From assembly GCF_048159605.1 (NCBI RefSeq), contig NZ_JBLREB010000005.1, positions 1 to 64,000 of the forward strand: a DNA stretch of 64,000 nucleotides. Direction: 5' to 3'. Below, piece by piece: positions 36,897 through 45,342 of the stretch. The translations under genes were made by a program, and so were the position numbers. The DNA comes from Ectobacillus polymachus. GTDB taxonomy: Bacteria; Bacillota; Bacilli; Bacillales; Bacillaceae_G. The notes beneath the pieces were generated by a model. The model was given only the letters and a program-made list of their open reading frames with translations. It had not been told where the DNA came from and made no database searches. How positions within the stretch are numbered: position 1 is the first letter of the stretch; each line of letters begins with the position of its first letter.

Positions 36897-37907
36897 TTGA
36901 AAAGGGAGGACACTGTAATAGAAACTCAAAATCGAACTAGAAAAAGCCGAAGAAACAAGCTTTTTATCCTATTATTCATCCTTCCTTTTTTATTTGCTGG
37001 TGGCTACTGTTCCTATTTATATATGAAGGTAAAGGCAACTGCTAATCACTCCTATAAAGAACTAGAGCGAGGAAATGTATCTACTGAACGCGAAAAAGCA
37101 GTAGAACCTCTTACCGATCACATCTCTCTTTTAATTATGGGAGTCGATGAAAGCAACGGACGACAAAAAGAATATGGAAACGCTATTCGAACGGATGCCC
37201 TATTGCTTGCAACTATTAATAAGGATGACAGATCTGTAAAACTTCTCAGCATACCAAGAGATAGTTATGTAAATATACCCTCACGTGGAAAAAAAGATAA
37301 AATTGCTCATGCACATGTGTTTGGAGGAGTTGATAGTACAATTCAAACGGTGGAACAGTTCTTACATGTTCCCGTAGACTATTATGTAAAATTCAACTTT
37401 CAATCCTTTATAAAAATTGTCGATGCACTTGGCGGCATTGACGTAAATGTCCCCATCACTACTATGGAACAGGACAGCCATGATCAAGCAAATGTCATTA
37501 AGCTACAACAGGGACAAAATCATTTAAATGGGGAACAAGCATTGGCCCTTGCAAGGACACGGCACATCGACAGTGATTACATGAGAGGCCGTAGGCAGCA
37601 AATTGTATTCGAAGCAATTGCTAAAAAAGCACTATCTGTAGAAACAATAGCTAAGTTAGGTACAATTATGGAAGCAATTGGAACAGACATGAAAACAAAT
37701 TTAACTCTTGATGATAGTATAAAAATAGCAAGAAATATGATAGGTAAGCCATTTAATATGGATAGAATTCAAATACAGGGCGAAGATCAATATATACATG
37801 ACATTTATTATTATGTACCTGATGATGCAGAACTAAAGAAAACAATCCATGTATTGCAATCCCATTTAAATATTGCGAATGCATCTTTGGAGCAAACAAC
37901 TCCATAA
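36897..37907 (+). CDS. LytR-CpsA-Psr (LCP) family cell-wall ligase
   Basis: An LCP protein: basic cytoplasmic N-terminus, TM helix (about 21-43) and extracellular LCP domain (about 75-250) with conserved RTDALLLATIN, SIPRDSYV and ARTRHIDSDYMRGRRQQ. These enzymes attach teichoic acids or other glycopolymers to peptidoglycan. The start is uncertain. The best ribosome site, GGGAGG at 36904-36909, is 8 nt before ATA 36918, and no ATG, GTG or TTG follows it before the TM helix. TTG 36897, reported here, lies upstream of that site and lacks its own. Confidence 0.85.
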   Translation: MKREDTVIETQNRTRKSRRNKLFILLFILPFLFAGGYCSYLYMKVKATANHSYKELERGNVSTEREKAVEPLTDHISLLIMGVDESNGRQKEYGNAIRTDALLLATINKDDRSVKLLSIPRDSYVNIPSRGKKDKIAHAHVFGGVDSTIQTVEQFLHVPVDYYVKFNFQSFIKIVDALGGIDVNVPITTMEQDSHDQANVIKLQQGQNHLNGEQALALARTRHIDSDYMRGRRQQIVFEAIAKKALSVETIAKLGTIMEAIGTDMKTNLTLDDSIKIARNMIGKPFNMDRIQIQGEDQYIHDIYYYVPDDAELKKTIHVLQSHLNIANASLEQTTP

Positions 37908-37916
37908 TTTATTAAA

Positions 37917-37950
37917 GGCAGATATACAAATGTATCTGCCTCTTATTTAT
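37917..37950 (+). terminator. Terminator of the LCP gene
   Basis: Stem GGCAGATA (37917-37924) / TATCTGCC (37933-37940), extendable inside, followed by TCTTATTTATCTTT. Confidence 0.7.
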
Positions 37951-38112
37951 CTTTAAGGGATGGAATACCTATCCTTATTAACCTAGAAAATCCTCAAAAT
38001 TCCACTTTACCAGCAATAATACGTTACATTAATTTACAAAAATAACTAAATATATAACATTTCGAATTTTTTTCATATATAATAGAAATATAGGAGAATG
38101 AAACACTCTCAT

Positions 38113-38130
38113 TGTTACATAAATGTAACA
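38113..38130 (+). promoter_or_regulatory. Perfect palindrome upstream of the VanW-family gene
   Basis: TGTTACATAAATGTAACA is an 18-bp perfect palindrome with central AA/TT-type spacer, 107 bp before the start codon. It resembles GlnR/TnrA sites (TGTNA-N7-TNACA) but the arms are one base further apart, so the regulator is not assigned. The rest of 37951-38236 shows only AT-rich promoter-like sequence. Confidence 0.45.
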
Positions 38131-38236
38131 TTCTTTATATTTTTATTACACAATTTCATTAAGACATAGTATACTAGGTAAAAAAAGAAACTAGCTATTA
38201 GCTTCTCTACAAGGGCTATAGTATGGGGGGAAAGAA

Positions 38237-39481
38237 ATGAAGCTTCGCAACTATATTATAGGAGCCATAGTTGCTGGTGGCGTTGGTCTCACTGTGTTTG
38301 GATACAGTTATGCTTCCGCTCTAAACAAGGAACTAGATACCTACGTTTTGCCACACACTTCGTTTGAAGGTATCTCTCTAGATGGCAAAACAAAAAACGA
38401 AGTACAAAACATCATTACACAAAAAGTAGAACAATTAAACCAACAAAAGATTACATACACCTTAAATGATCAAAGTAACACTTACAGCTGGAAGGACTTA
38501 GGTGTCCAATACAATGGAACAGAAATTGTGGATCAAATATTTAAAGAACAACAAGGTTCTATTCTTGACCGCTATCAATTACGAAAAAAAGCGCAAAGTA
38601 TTGGCTTACACAGACAATATAACGTGGAGCCGTATTTAGATACTCCAAAATATGATGCATTTATCAAGGATAAATACAATGATCTACTAAGTGAGCCTGT
38701 AAACGCAAATTTGTCGATTAACGGAACGAACATTTCCATTTCTTCTAGTAAGGACGGATCGAAGGTTGATAAAGACCAATTGAAAACATTGACAGCTAAG
38801 GCGATTACGGACAAAGCAGCTAACATTGCAGTACCTGTTGTTGCTGTAAAACCTGAACATACTACCGAAGACGTCCAAAACATGGGGATTCAATCAGTAA
38901 TTGCTGAATTTCAAACACCAATGAACGGTAGAGATTCAACTCAAGTATTTAATGAACAACGTGCTTCTGGATCCCTATCAGGCGCACTCATTGCACCAGA
39001 TCAAGAATTTAGTTTTAACGACCGTGTTGGTATTACCGATGCTGCTCATGGCTATCTATCTGCACCTATCTATGTAAATGGAAAAGTGGAGCAAAGTGCT
39101 GGCGGCGGCGTTTGCCAAGTAAGCAGCACGCTATATGGAGCAGTGTTACGAGCAGATTTATCTATAGTAGAACGTAGCAACCATTCCTTACCTGTTCATT
39201 ATGTGCCGCTTGGTCAAGATGCCACGGTTGCCGATTATGGTCCAGACTTTAAATTTAAAAACAATACTGGACATTATATCTATATTCAAGCTATGGTTGC
39301 AAGCAATGCTACTACTGTTCGTATTTTTGGAACACCAACAGGAAAAAATGTTCAAGTTTCTTCTCAAGTTACAAGTGAGACGAGTAATGCGATCAACGTG
39401 GACACCTATAAAACCGTTACACAAAATGGCGTAGTTATTTCTAACGGCCGTATTTCAAAAAGCACATACAAAAAGGCGTGA
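38237..39481 (+). CDS. VanW-family envelope protein
   Basis: A 414-residue protein: N-terminal membrane anchor (about 7-28), PG_binding_4-type domains (about 45-215) and a VanW domain (about 235-365) with GGGVCQVSSTLYGAVLRADL, ERSNHSLPVHYVPLGQDATV and the C-terminal G5-like stretch. It resembles B. subtilis YoaR. VanW accompanies some vancomycin-resistance operons, but these chromosomal relatives have no known activity. AT 38237 has GGGGGG-type ribosome sequence upstream. The stop lies in a hairpin shared with the convergent gene. Confidence 0.85.
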   Translation: MKLRNYIIGAIVAGGVGLTVFGYSYASALNKELDTYVLPHTSFEGISLDGKTKNEVQNIITQKVEQLNQQKITYTLNDQSNTYSWKDLGVQYNGTEIVDQIFKEQQGSILDRYQLRKKAQSIGLHRQYNVEPYLDTPKYDAFIKDKYNDLLSEPVNANLSINGTNISISSSKDGSKVDKDQLKTLTAKAITDKAANIAVPVVAVKPEHTTEDVQNMGIQSVIAEFQTPMNGRDSTQVFNEQRASGSLSGALIAPDQEFSFNDRVGITDAAHGYLSAPIYVNGKVEQSAGGGVCQVSSTLYGAVLRADLSIVERSNHSLPVHYVPLGQDATVADYGPDFKFKNNTGHYIYIQAMVASNATTVRIFGTPTGKNVQVSSQVTSETSNAINVDTYKTVTQNGVVISNGRISKSTYKKA

Positions 39482-39496
39482 ACCCTCACGCCTTTT
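39471..39496. terminator. Bidirectional terminator spanning two convergent stop codons
   Basis: Stem AAAAGGCGTGA (39471-39481) / TCACGCCTTTT (39486-39496). The TGA stop of the VanW gene and the TGA stop of the immunity-like gene both lie inside the stem. Confidence 0.85.
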
Positions 39497-39758
39497 CTTT
39501 TTGCAATTCGCTTATAAGAAATGAAATCCAGCCCTTAGCATTTTGAATTGAAAACTCCCTATTTCCATATTCTCGAATCCACTCTACTACTCTATCCCAT
39601 GATTCTTCATTTTTAATAGCTTGCAATTCTGAAAATAGCTGCTGTTTTATCTCATCACTCTCATGCTGTTTAAATTCTCGAATCACATTCCACATTTCCT
39701 CTTCATACAAGGTTAGCGTGCAATACGCTCGTAAAAAATACATGAATTGCGGATACAA
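39486..39758 (-). CDS. Putative immunity protein, CdiI-like
   Basis: A 90-residue acidic, helical, cytoplasmic protein starting MYPQFMYFLRAYCTL and ending KGWISFLISELQKEKA. The pattern YPxFxxFLxAY ... VIxEF ... LxxEL ... YG ... GWIxFLIxEL resembles the CdiI_2-type contact-dependent inhibition immunity proteins as I remember them. It starts (TTG 39758, GGGGGGG upstream) 14 bp after the stop of a CdiA-CT RNase A-like lipoprotein. Toxin-then-immunity order is the rule for such pairs. Function is inferred from both. Confidence 0.6.
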   Translation of the reverse strand: MYPQFMYFLRAYCTLTLYEEEMWNVIREFKQHESDEIKQQLFSELQAIKNEESWDRVVEWIREYGNREFSIQNAKGWISFLISELQKEKA

Positions 39759-39772
39759 AGAACCCCCCCTTA

Positions 39773-40267
39773 TTATAAGTTTGGATACGAAGTTAATATG
39801 CTGTAACCTCGCGAATTTGCTGAATTTTTGGCGAGAACCGTAATGGTATCAAAAACTTGATTATAAACTTTCATATCTTTTCGTAGTACTGACTTACCAA
39901 CCGAAAAGGAATGATGAGTGGCTAATACGAGACGATCCTGCTTACCGTCCTTCAGCCATTGCTGGATTTCCTTATCATGTTTTATTAGTACATCATTTAC
40001 CGCCTTCACAGCAGTTGCTTTATCATAATATGTACTAGCTGCCGTTACGTTTTCCTGTTGCAATCGTTGTTTCAACTGTTCATCCGTTTTACCAACATGC
40101 CGTTCTAACGTATGCCCATTATTAGGAGGGCCTTCCATTTCATCTAAAATGGATTCTGTACTTTTAGGATTACTTGTATAGGAGTTCTGCTGTTGTAATG
40201 GCTGCGAACAACCACAAAACAGAAACATAATGAGCATCATAATCCATAAAAAACGAAGGTATTTCAT
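39773..40267 (-). CDS. Lipoprotein with CdiA-CT-type RNase A-like toxin domain
   Basis: A 164-residue protein. Residues 1-20 are a lipoprotein signal ending FCGC (Cys20). After a short linker, residues 50-164 match the bacterial RNase A-like toxin domain: GHTLERHVGKTDEQLKQRL, ASTYYDKATA and GYSILTSYP. The residues reported to matter in CdiA-CT of Yersinia kristensenii (His175, Arg186, Thr276, Tyr278) have counterparts His57, Arg68, Thr159 and Tyr161, with the same spacing of 11 and 2. It would be exported and tethered outside the cell. GAGGTG precedes ATG 40267. An immunity-like gene follows. Confidence 0.8.
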   Translation of the reverse strand: MKYLRFLWIMMLIMFLFCGCSQPLQQQNSYTSNPKSTESILDEMEGPPNNGHTLERHVGKTDEQLKQRLQQENVTAASTYYDKATAVKAVNDVLIKHDKEIQQWLKDGKQDRLVLATHHSFSVGKSVLRKDMKVYNQVFDTITVLAKNSANSRGYSILTSYPNL

Positions 40268-40349
40268 GCCATCACCTCTATATTGGTAGTATACAAAAAA
40301 AAGAAAAACTTAAAAAGACAGATAATGAATCCAGGAGGTGTAATTTTTC

Positions 40350-40427
40350 ATGCTGTTTTTCAAAGTTAAACAGGAAAATAGATACTCTATCTGGAATGTA
40401 TGGTTACATATAGCACATACTTATTAG
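40350..40427 (+). CDS. Possible 25-residue upstream peptide before pncB
   Basis: ATG 40350 follows a strong AGGAGGTG (40333-40340) and opens a 25-codon frame (MLFFKVKQENRYSIWNVWLH...) that ends 29 bp before the pncB start. The spacing (11 nt) is slightly long and no homologue is known to me. It could be a leader peptide or chance. Confidence 0.3.
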   Translation: MLFFKVKQENRYSIWNVWLHIAHTY

Positions 40428-40456
40428 GGGATAAAGATGTAACGGAGGATGAACAT

Positions 40457-41923
40457 ATGAAGAAACGATTTGAAGACGACAGCCTAGCATTACATACGGA
40501 TTTGTATCAAATTAACATGGCACAAGCGTATTGGGAGGACGGTATTCATGAACGCCGCGCAGTGTTTGAAATATACTTTCGTAAACTGCCGTTTGGCAAT
40601 GGATATGCCCTATTTGCCGGACTAGAAAAAGTAATCGAATACATTAAGAATTTTCGATTTTCGGAATCAGATCTTATTTATTTACAAGATGAATTAGGCT
40701 ATTCTAAAGAATTTGTAGCATATTTAAAGACCATGAAATTTACGGGTACGATTCGCTCTATGCGTGAAGGCGAGCTTGTCTTTGGAAATGAGCCAATTAT
40801 AAGAGTAGAAGCACCACTTGCAGAAGCACAAATAATAGAAACGGCATTGCTAAACATTGTGAACTATCAAACATTAATTGCAACGAAAGCCGCTCGTATG
40901 AAGTATGTAGCTGGTAATGATATATTAATGGAATTTGGCTCCCGCCGAGCACAGGAGCTTGATGCTGCGCTTTGGGGAACACGTGCAGCCTTTATTGGAG
41001 GATTTTCCTCAACAAGTAACGTCCGAGCTGGTAAGCTTTTTGGCATTCCTGTATCTGGTACTCATGCCCATGCATTTATACAAGCCTACAGGGATGAATA
41101 TACTGCCTTTAAAAAATACGCAAGTACGCATAAAGATTGCATATTTCTCGTTGATACATACGATACCTTAAAATCCGGTGTCCCTAACGCTATTCGCATT
41201 GCAAACGAACTAAGTGATGCAATCAATTTTATCGGCATTCGCCTTGATAGCGGTGATATGGCTTATTTATCTAAAAAAGCACGGAAAATGTTAGATCAAG
41301 CTGGATATCATAATACGAAAATCTTTGCATCCAGTGACCTAGATGAATATACAATTATGCACTTAAAATCACAGAATGCCAAGATTGATGCTTGGGGAAT
41401 TGGTACGAAGCTTATTACTGCCTTTGACCAACCAGCTCTTGGGGCTGTTTATAAAATGGTTTCTATAGAAGATGATCATGGCATAATGGTAGATACGATC
41501 AAAATATCGTCTAACCCTGAAAAAATAACGACACCTGGTTTAAAAAAGGCATATCGAATTATTAATAAAGAAAATGATCATGCTGAAGGAGACTATATTG
41601 CCTTAGAAATGGAAAATCCACAGGCAGAGGAACGATTAAAGATGTTTCATCCCGTTCATACGTTCATTAGTAAATTTGTTACTAACTTTGAAGCAAAGGA
41701 ATTACATACCGATATTTTTAAAAATGGAAAAGTAGTATATAAGCTTCCTTGTATTCAAGACATTCAAGCATACGCAGCTCAAAATCTTAAACTTCTATGG
41801 GATGAATACAAACGAACATTAAATCCTGAAGAATATCCAGTAGATTTAAGCCAAGCCTGCTGGGATAATAAAATGGCACATATTCAAACCGTCCGTGAAA
41901 AAGTAATAAATAATATGAAATAG
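40457..41923 (+). CDS. pncB: Nicotinate phosphoribosyltransferase
   Basis: A 488-residue enzyme of NAD salvage making nicotinate mononucleotide from nicotinate, PRPP and ATP. N-terminal LHTDLYQINMAQAYW, the FGSRRAQ region with ALWGTRAAFIGG, the conserved His in GTHAHAF and the phosphate-binding SSDLDEYTI/GIGTKLITA loops mark the family. Start ATG 40457 has CGGAGG upstream; the frame is open to 40400 without a ribosome site. Single gene followed by a terminator. Confidence 0.95.
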   Translation: MKKRFEDDSLALHTDLYQINMAQAYWEDGIHERRAVFEIYFRKLPFGNGYALFAGLEKVIEYIKNFRFSESDLIYLQDELGYSKEFVAYLKTMKFTGTIRSMREGELVFGNEPIIRVEAPLAEAQIIETALLNIVNYQTLIATKAARMKYVAGNDILMEFGSRRAQELDAALWGTRAAFIGGFSSTSNVRAGKLFGIPVSGTHAHAFIQAYRDEYTAFKKYASTHKDCIFLVDTYDTLKSGVPNAIRIANELSDAINFIGIRLDSGDMAYLSKKARKMLDQAGYHNTKIFASSDLDEYTIMHLKSQNAKIDAWGIGTKLITAFDQPALGAVYKMVSIEDDHGIMVDTIKISSNPEKITTPGLKKAYRIINKENDHAEGDYIALEMENPQAEERLKMFHPVHTFISKFVTNFEAKELHTDIFKNGKVVYKLPCIQDIQAYAAQNLKLLWDEYKRTLNPEEYPVDLSQACWDNKMAHIQTVREKVINNMK

Positions 41924-41949
41924 ATTCAATAATATTCTAATCCCGTTCT

Positions 41950-41977
41950 ACCACAGTCATTTGTACTGTGGTTTTTT
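41950..41977 (+). terminator. Terminator of pncB
   Basis: Stem ACCACAGT (41950-41957) / ACTGTGGT (41965-41972) followed by TTTTTT. Confidence 0.85.
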
Positions 41978-42029
41978 GTATGTAAAAAAGAAATTTCATT
42001 GTCAATCATGCGAAAGGAATCAAAAAATT

Positions 42030-42059
42030 CATGACCATTGTCATGTTCATATCATGACA
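42030..42059 (+). promoter_or_regulatory. Overlapping inverted repeats upstream of the RND exporter
   Basis: CATGAC-CATT-GTCATG (42030-42045) and TGTCATG-N7-CATGACA (42039-42059) share an arm. Such overlapping dyads are typical repressor operators (TetR or MarR-like), but no regulator gene is adjacent. A TATAAT at 42239-42244 may be the -10 of the transporter. The rest of 41978-42286 shows no gene. Confidence 0.45.
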
Positions 42060-42286
42060 TCTTCTACTTTTTTGAAAATTTAAAACCTTATAAGATAAAC
42101 AAGGTGGAGGTGATTTATGAAGAATAGTAAAAAATGTAGAAAATTCACAAACACCATGTATAGAATACGCTTCCCTTTCTACATTTTTAAAATCTTGTAA
42201 ATTTAAATTTTTATCTGTAGTCAGTTAAATTGGAATGTTATAATTCTTGGGATTGAAAAATTTCCCATTAAATAAGGAGTGATTAC

Positions 42287-45200
42287 ATGTCTTGGTTTAC
42301 AAAATGGTCATTTAGTAACAAAGCAGCTGTTACGCTTATGTCACTGTTGATAATGATCATGGGAATTATCAGTTACACTACTTTACCGATGGAGTTTTTA
42401 CCGTCTGCTGATCAACCAGTAGTTTCTGTCGTTGTGATTGGTCAAGGTGTTGACTCTAACACAATGGAAAAACAAGTTACAACTCCGATTGAGAAAGCAT
42501 TAACAAATGTAAAAGGAAAACGAAACATTTTTTCCACTACAGGTGATGGGTTTACAAAAGTAGAAATCTATTTTCAGTCAAAAACAAACTTAAAAGATGC
42601 AAAGCAAGATGTACAAGATTCACTAAGTTCTCTCAATCTACCTGAAAATGTAATGAAACCAAATGTCGTATTGCTGAACACATCCATGATTCCAATAGCC
42701 GATGTTTCTATTCTATTTAATGATGGAATCAACTCAGCAAACTTAGAGCAAGCAAAAAAAGACATTGTTCCAATGTATAAAGATATTAAAGGTGTTGCGA
42801 ATGTCCAAACAATAGGAACTGCGGAGCAGTATATATCCATTCAATTAAATAGTACTAACATGCAAGAGAAAAAAGTTAGCATAGAAAACCTTATGACTAC
42901 CCTGCAAGGACAAAATCTTTCCGTAGCGTTAGGTGAGAAGACAATTGATGGGAAGGCTAGCAATTTAAATGTAGTCGGAAATGTAAAAAACATCGAAGAC
43001 CTCAAACAAGTCCAAGTAGCTCCAGATGTGAAGTTAGCTGACGTTGCTACCATTGAAATGAAAACACCTCAGAATATTATTACTCGTGTTGATGGAAAAG
43101 AAGGCCTTCTTCTTATCGTAATGAAGGATAGTCAATCTAATGCTGTTACTGTAAGTCATGATGTGGAAAGCACAACAAAGAAGATAAATGATACATTCTC
43201 AAATGTAAAAGCAAACGTTTTTATTGCAACAGGTAACATGGTAGAAAAATCTGTAACGAGTATGATGACAGAGGTACTAATTGGAGCATTATTAGCTACG
43301 ATCGTAATCATGCTATTTTTACGAAGTATTCGCTCTACACTCATTACAATTGTTTCGATTCCAATGTCACTTTGCTTTACGTTGTTCTTGTTATCAAGAT
43401 CAGGTATTACGTTAAATATCCTTACGCTAGGCGGCGTAGCAGTTGCAGTTGGACGTCTCGTAGATGATAGCATTGTTGTAATTGAAAATATTTACCGAAA
43501 AATGCAGAATGAAAAGTTTTCACCTTCCCTTATTATTGAAGCAACAAAAGAGGTAGGAAGTGCAATTACTTCATCCACATTAACGACAGTTGCTGTATTC
43601 TTACCACTTGGGCTTGTGGTAAGCGGAAGTCTTCAAGATTTCTTACGTCCATTCGCTTTAACGGTAACGTATTCGCTGCTTGCATCACTATTCGTTGCCT
43701 TGACAGTAGTACCTCTTTTGAGCTCAACCTTATTAAAACATTCAAAGCTTAAGGAACATAAGCCACCTCTTCGTTTCGCTAAGCTCTTAACATGGTCGCT
43801 GAATCATAAATGGATTGTTTTACTTCTTGCATTTGTTTTATTCGTCGGTTCAATCGGTGCATATATCGCAATGCCAAAAGGAGCGGTCAGCAAATCAAAA
43901 GCGGATGGTATCATGGCAACACTAAGCTATCCGAATAATACACCAATTGAAGATGTGAAAAAGAATGCAGAAAAGCTTGATGCATTTATTCAAGATCAAA
44001 AACAAGTAAAGACGTCAATTATGCAACTAGGAAACTCAGCTGATGCAGCAAAATTTGGAGAAGTAACTTCACCTACCAAAGCTAGCTACTCAGTTATATT
44101 GAAAGATGATAAAGAGCAAGATGCTTTTATCAATGCAGTCAAAAACCAACAAGACAATTATCCAAATGCTAAACTATCTGTACAAGCATCTTCAATGATG
44201 GGCGGAGGTTCTACCTCTATTACAATTGATGTAACAGGTGATAAATTGGCCGATTTAGAAAAAACCGCCAACGAAATTAAGGACAAGGCCAAAACAATTG
44301 ATGGAGTAAAAACGGTAGAAACAAATCAGGAAGAAAAGAAAACTGTCTATTCTTTCGTTATTAATCAATCTCTTGCAAGTGTACAACAAATTAGCCGTCA
44401 ATTAGCAGTAATGCTAAACCAAACACCATTAGGAACGCTGCCAGTAGGAAACGAAGATACTCGCGTTGTCTTAGAATCTGTAAATAATCCAAAAACAAAA
44501 GCAGATTTAAATACTATTCCAATTGCAACACCAACCGGCTTAACAACTGTATCAAATATTGCTGACATAAAACAGGAAGAAAAGCCGACAAATCTCTATC
44601 ATAAGGACGGAAATACCTATATTCAAGTTACAGCTGATGTAGATCCTGCAAAACTCTCTCTTATTACAAAAGAACTGAACACGTATATTTTCGGTAACAA
44701 GACAGAAAAGGGACTTACATTACCGGACAAGATGAAGATTTATGTAGGTGGTGCAAGTTCTCAGCAGGCAGATGACTTTACAGATCTATTTAATGCGATG
44801 CTCCTTTCAATTGGTCTCGTGTTCCTCATCATGGTTATCACATTTAAGTCAATGCGTGCTCCTATTGCAATTTTATTTTCATTACCACTTGCTGCAATTG
44901 GTGCCGTACTCGGATTATTAATCAGTGGTATACCTGTCGATGTGACATCTCTACTCGGAGCATTAATGTTAATTGGAATCGTCGTAACGAATGCAATCGT
45001 GTTAATTGACCGAGTAAAACAAAATGAAAAGACGATGATTATTCGTGATGCAATTGTAGAGGCTGCTTCTACGCGAATGCGTCCAATTTTAATGACAGCA
45101 GTTGCAACTATCGGGGCCATGCTTCCACTTCTCTTTAAACAATCTGAATCCGGAAATCTCGTCTCTCAAAACCTAGCTATTGTTGTAATTGGAGGGCTAA

Positions 45201-45322
45201 CTGTTTCCACATTATTAACACTCATCATCGTACCAATTATGTATGAACTTTTCCATTTCCGAAAAGCAAAGAAACAAAGAAAAACAAAATTAGCTTCTAT
45301 TGAAATGTCTAAAAGCGTGTAA
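42287..45322 (+). CDS. RND-family efflux transporter (SwrC-like)
   Basis: A 1011-residue protein with the RND layout: TM1, extracellular loop of about 300 residues, TM2-6, second large loop, and TM8-12. N-terminal NKAAVTLMSLLIMIMG, the TM4 proton-relay Asp pair in VGRLVDDSIVVIENIYRK, and internal symmetry (second half GALMLIGIVVTNAIVLIDRVKQ) are clear. In Bacillus this class (SwrC/YerP) exports surfactin-like lipopeptides or detergents without an outer-membrane partner. Start ATG 42287 has AAGGAG upstream. Single gene. Confidence 0.88.
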   Translation: MSWFTKWSFSNKAAVTLMSLLIMIMGIISYTTLPMEFLPSADQPVVSVVVIGQGVDSNTMEKQVTTPIEKALTNVKGKRNIFSTTGDGFTKVEIYFQSKTNLKDAKQDVQDSLSSLNLPENVMKPNVVLLNTSMIPIADVSILFNDGINSANLEQAKKDIVPMYKDIKGVANVQTIGTAEQYISIQLNSTNMQEKKVSIENLMTTLQGQNLSVALGEKTIDGKASNLNVVGNVKNIEDLKQVQVAPDVKLADVATIEMKTPQNIITRVDGKEGLLLIVMKDSQSNAVTVSHDVESTTKKINDTFSNVKANVFIATGNMVEKSVTSMMTEVLIGALLATIVIMLFLRSIRSTLITIVSIPMSLCFTLFLLSRSGITLNILTLGGVAVAVGRLVDDSIVVIENIYRKMQNEKFSPSLIIEATKEVGSAITSSTLTTVAVFLPLGLVVSGSLQDFLRPFALTVTYSLLASLFVALTVVPLLSSTLLKHSKLKEHKPPLRFAKLLTWSLNHKWIVLLLAFVLFVGSIGAYIAMPKGAVSKSKADGIMATLSYPNNTPIEDVKKNAEKLDAFIQDQKQVKTSIMQLGNSADAAKFGEVTSPTKASYSVILKDDKEQDAFINAVKNQQDNYPNAKLSVQASSMMGGGSTSITIDVTGDKLADLEKTANEIKDKAKTIDGVKTVETNQEEKKTVYSFVINQSLASVQQISRQLAVMLNQTPLGTLPVGNEDTRVVLESVNNPKTKADLNTIPIATPTGLTTVSNIADIKQEEKPTNLYHKDGNTYIQVTADVDPAKLSLITKELNTYIFGNKTEKGLTLPDKMKIYVGGASSQQADDFTDLFNAMLLSIGLVFLIMVITFKSMRAPIAILFSLPLAAIGAVLGLLISGIPVDVTSLLGALMLIGIVVTNAIVLIDRVKQNEKTMIIRDAIVEAASTRMRPILMTAVATIGAMLPLLFKQSESGNLVSQNLAIVVIGGLTVSTLLTLIIVPIMYELFHFRKAKKQRKTKLASIEMSKSV

Positions 45323-45342
45323 AAAAGAGCAAGCTAGCAATC

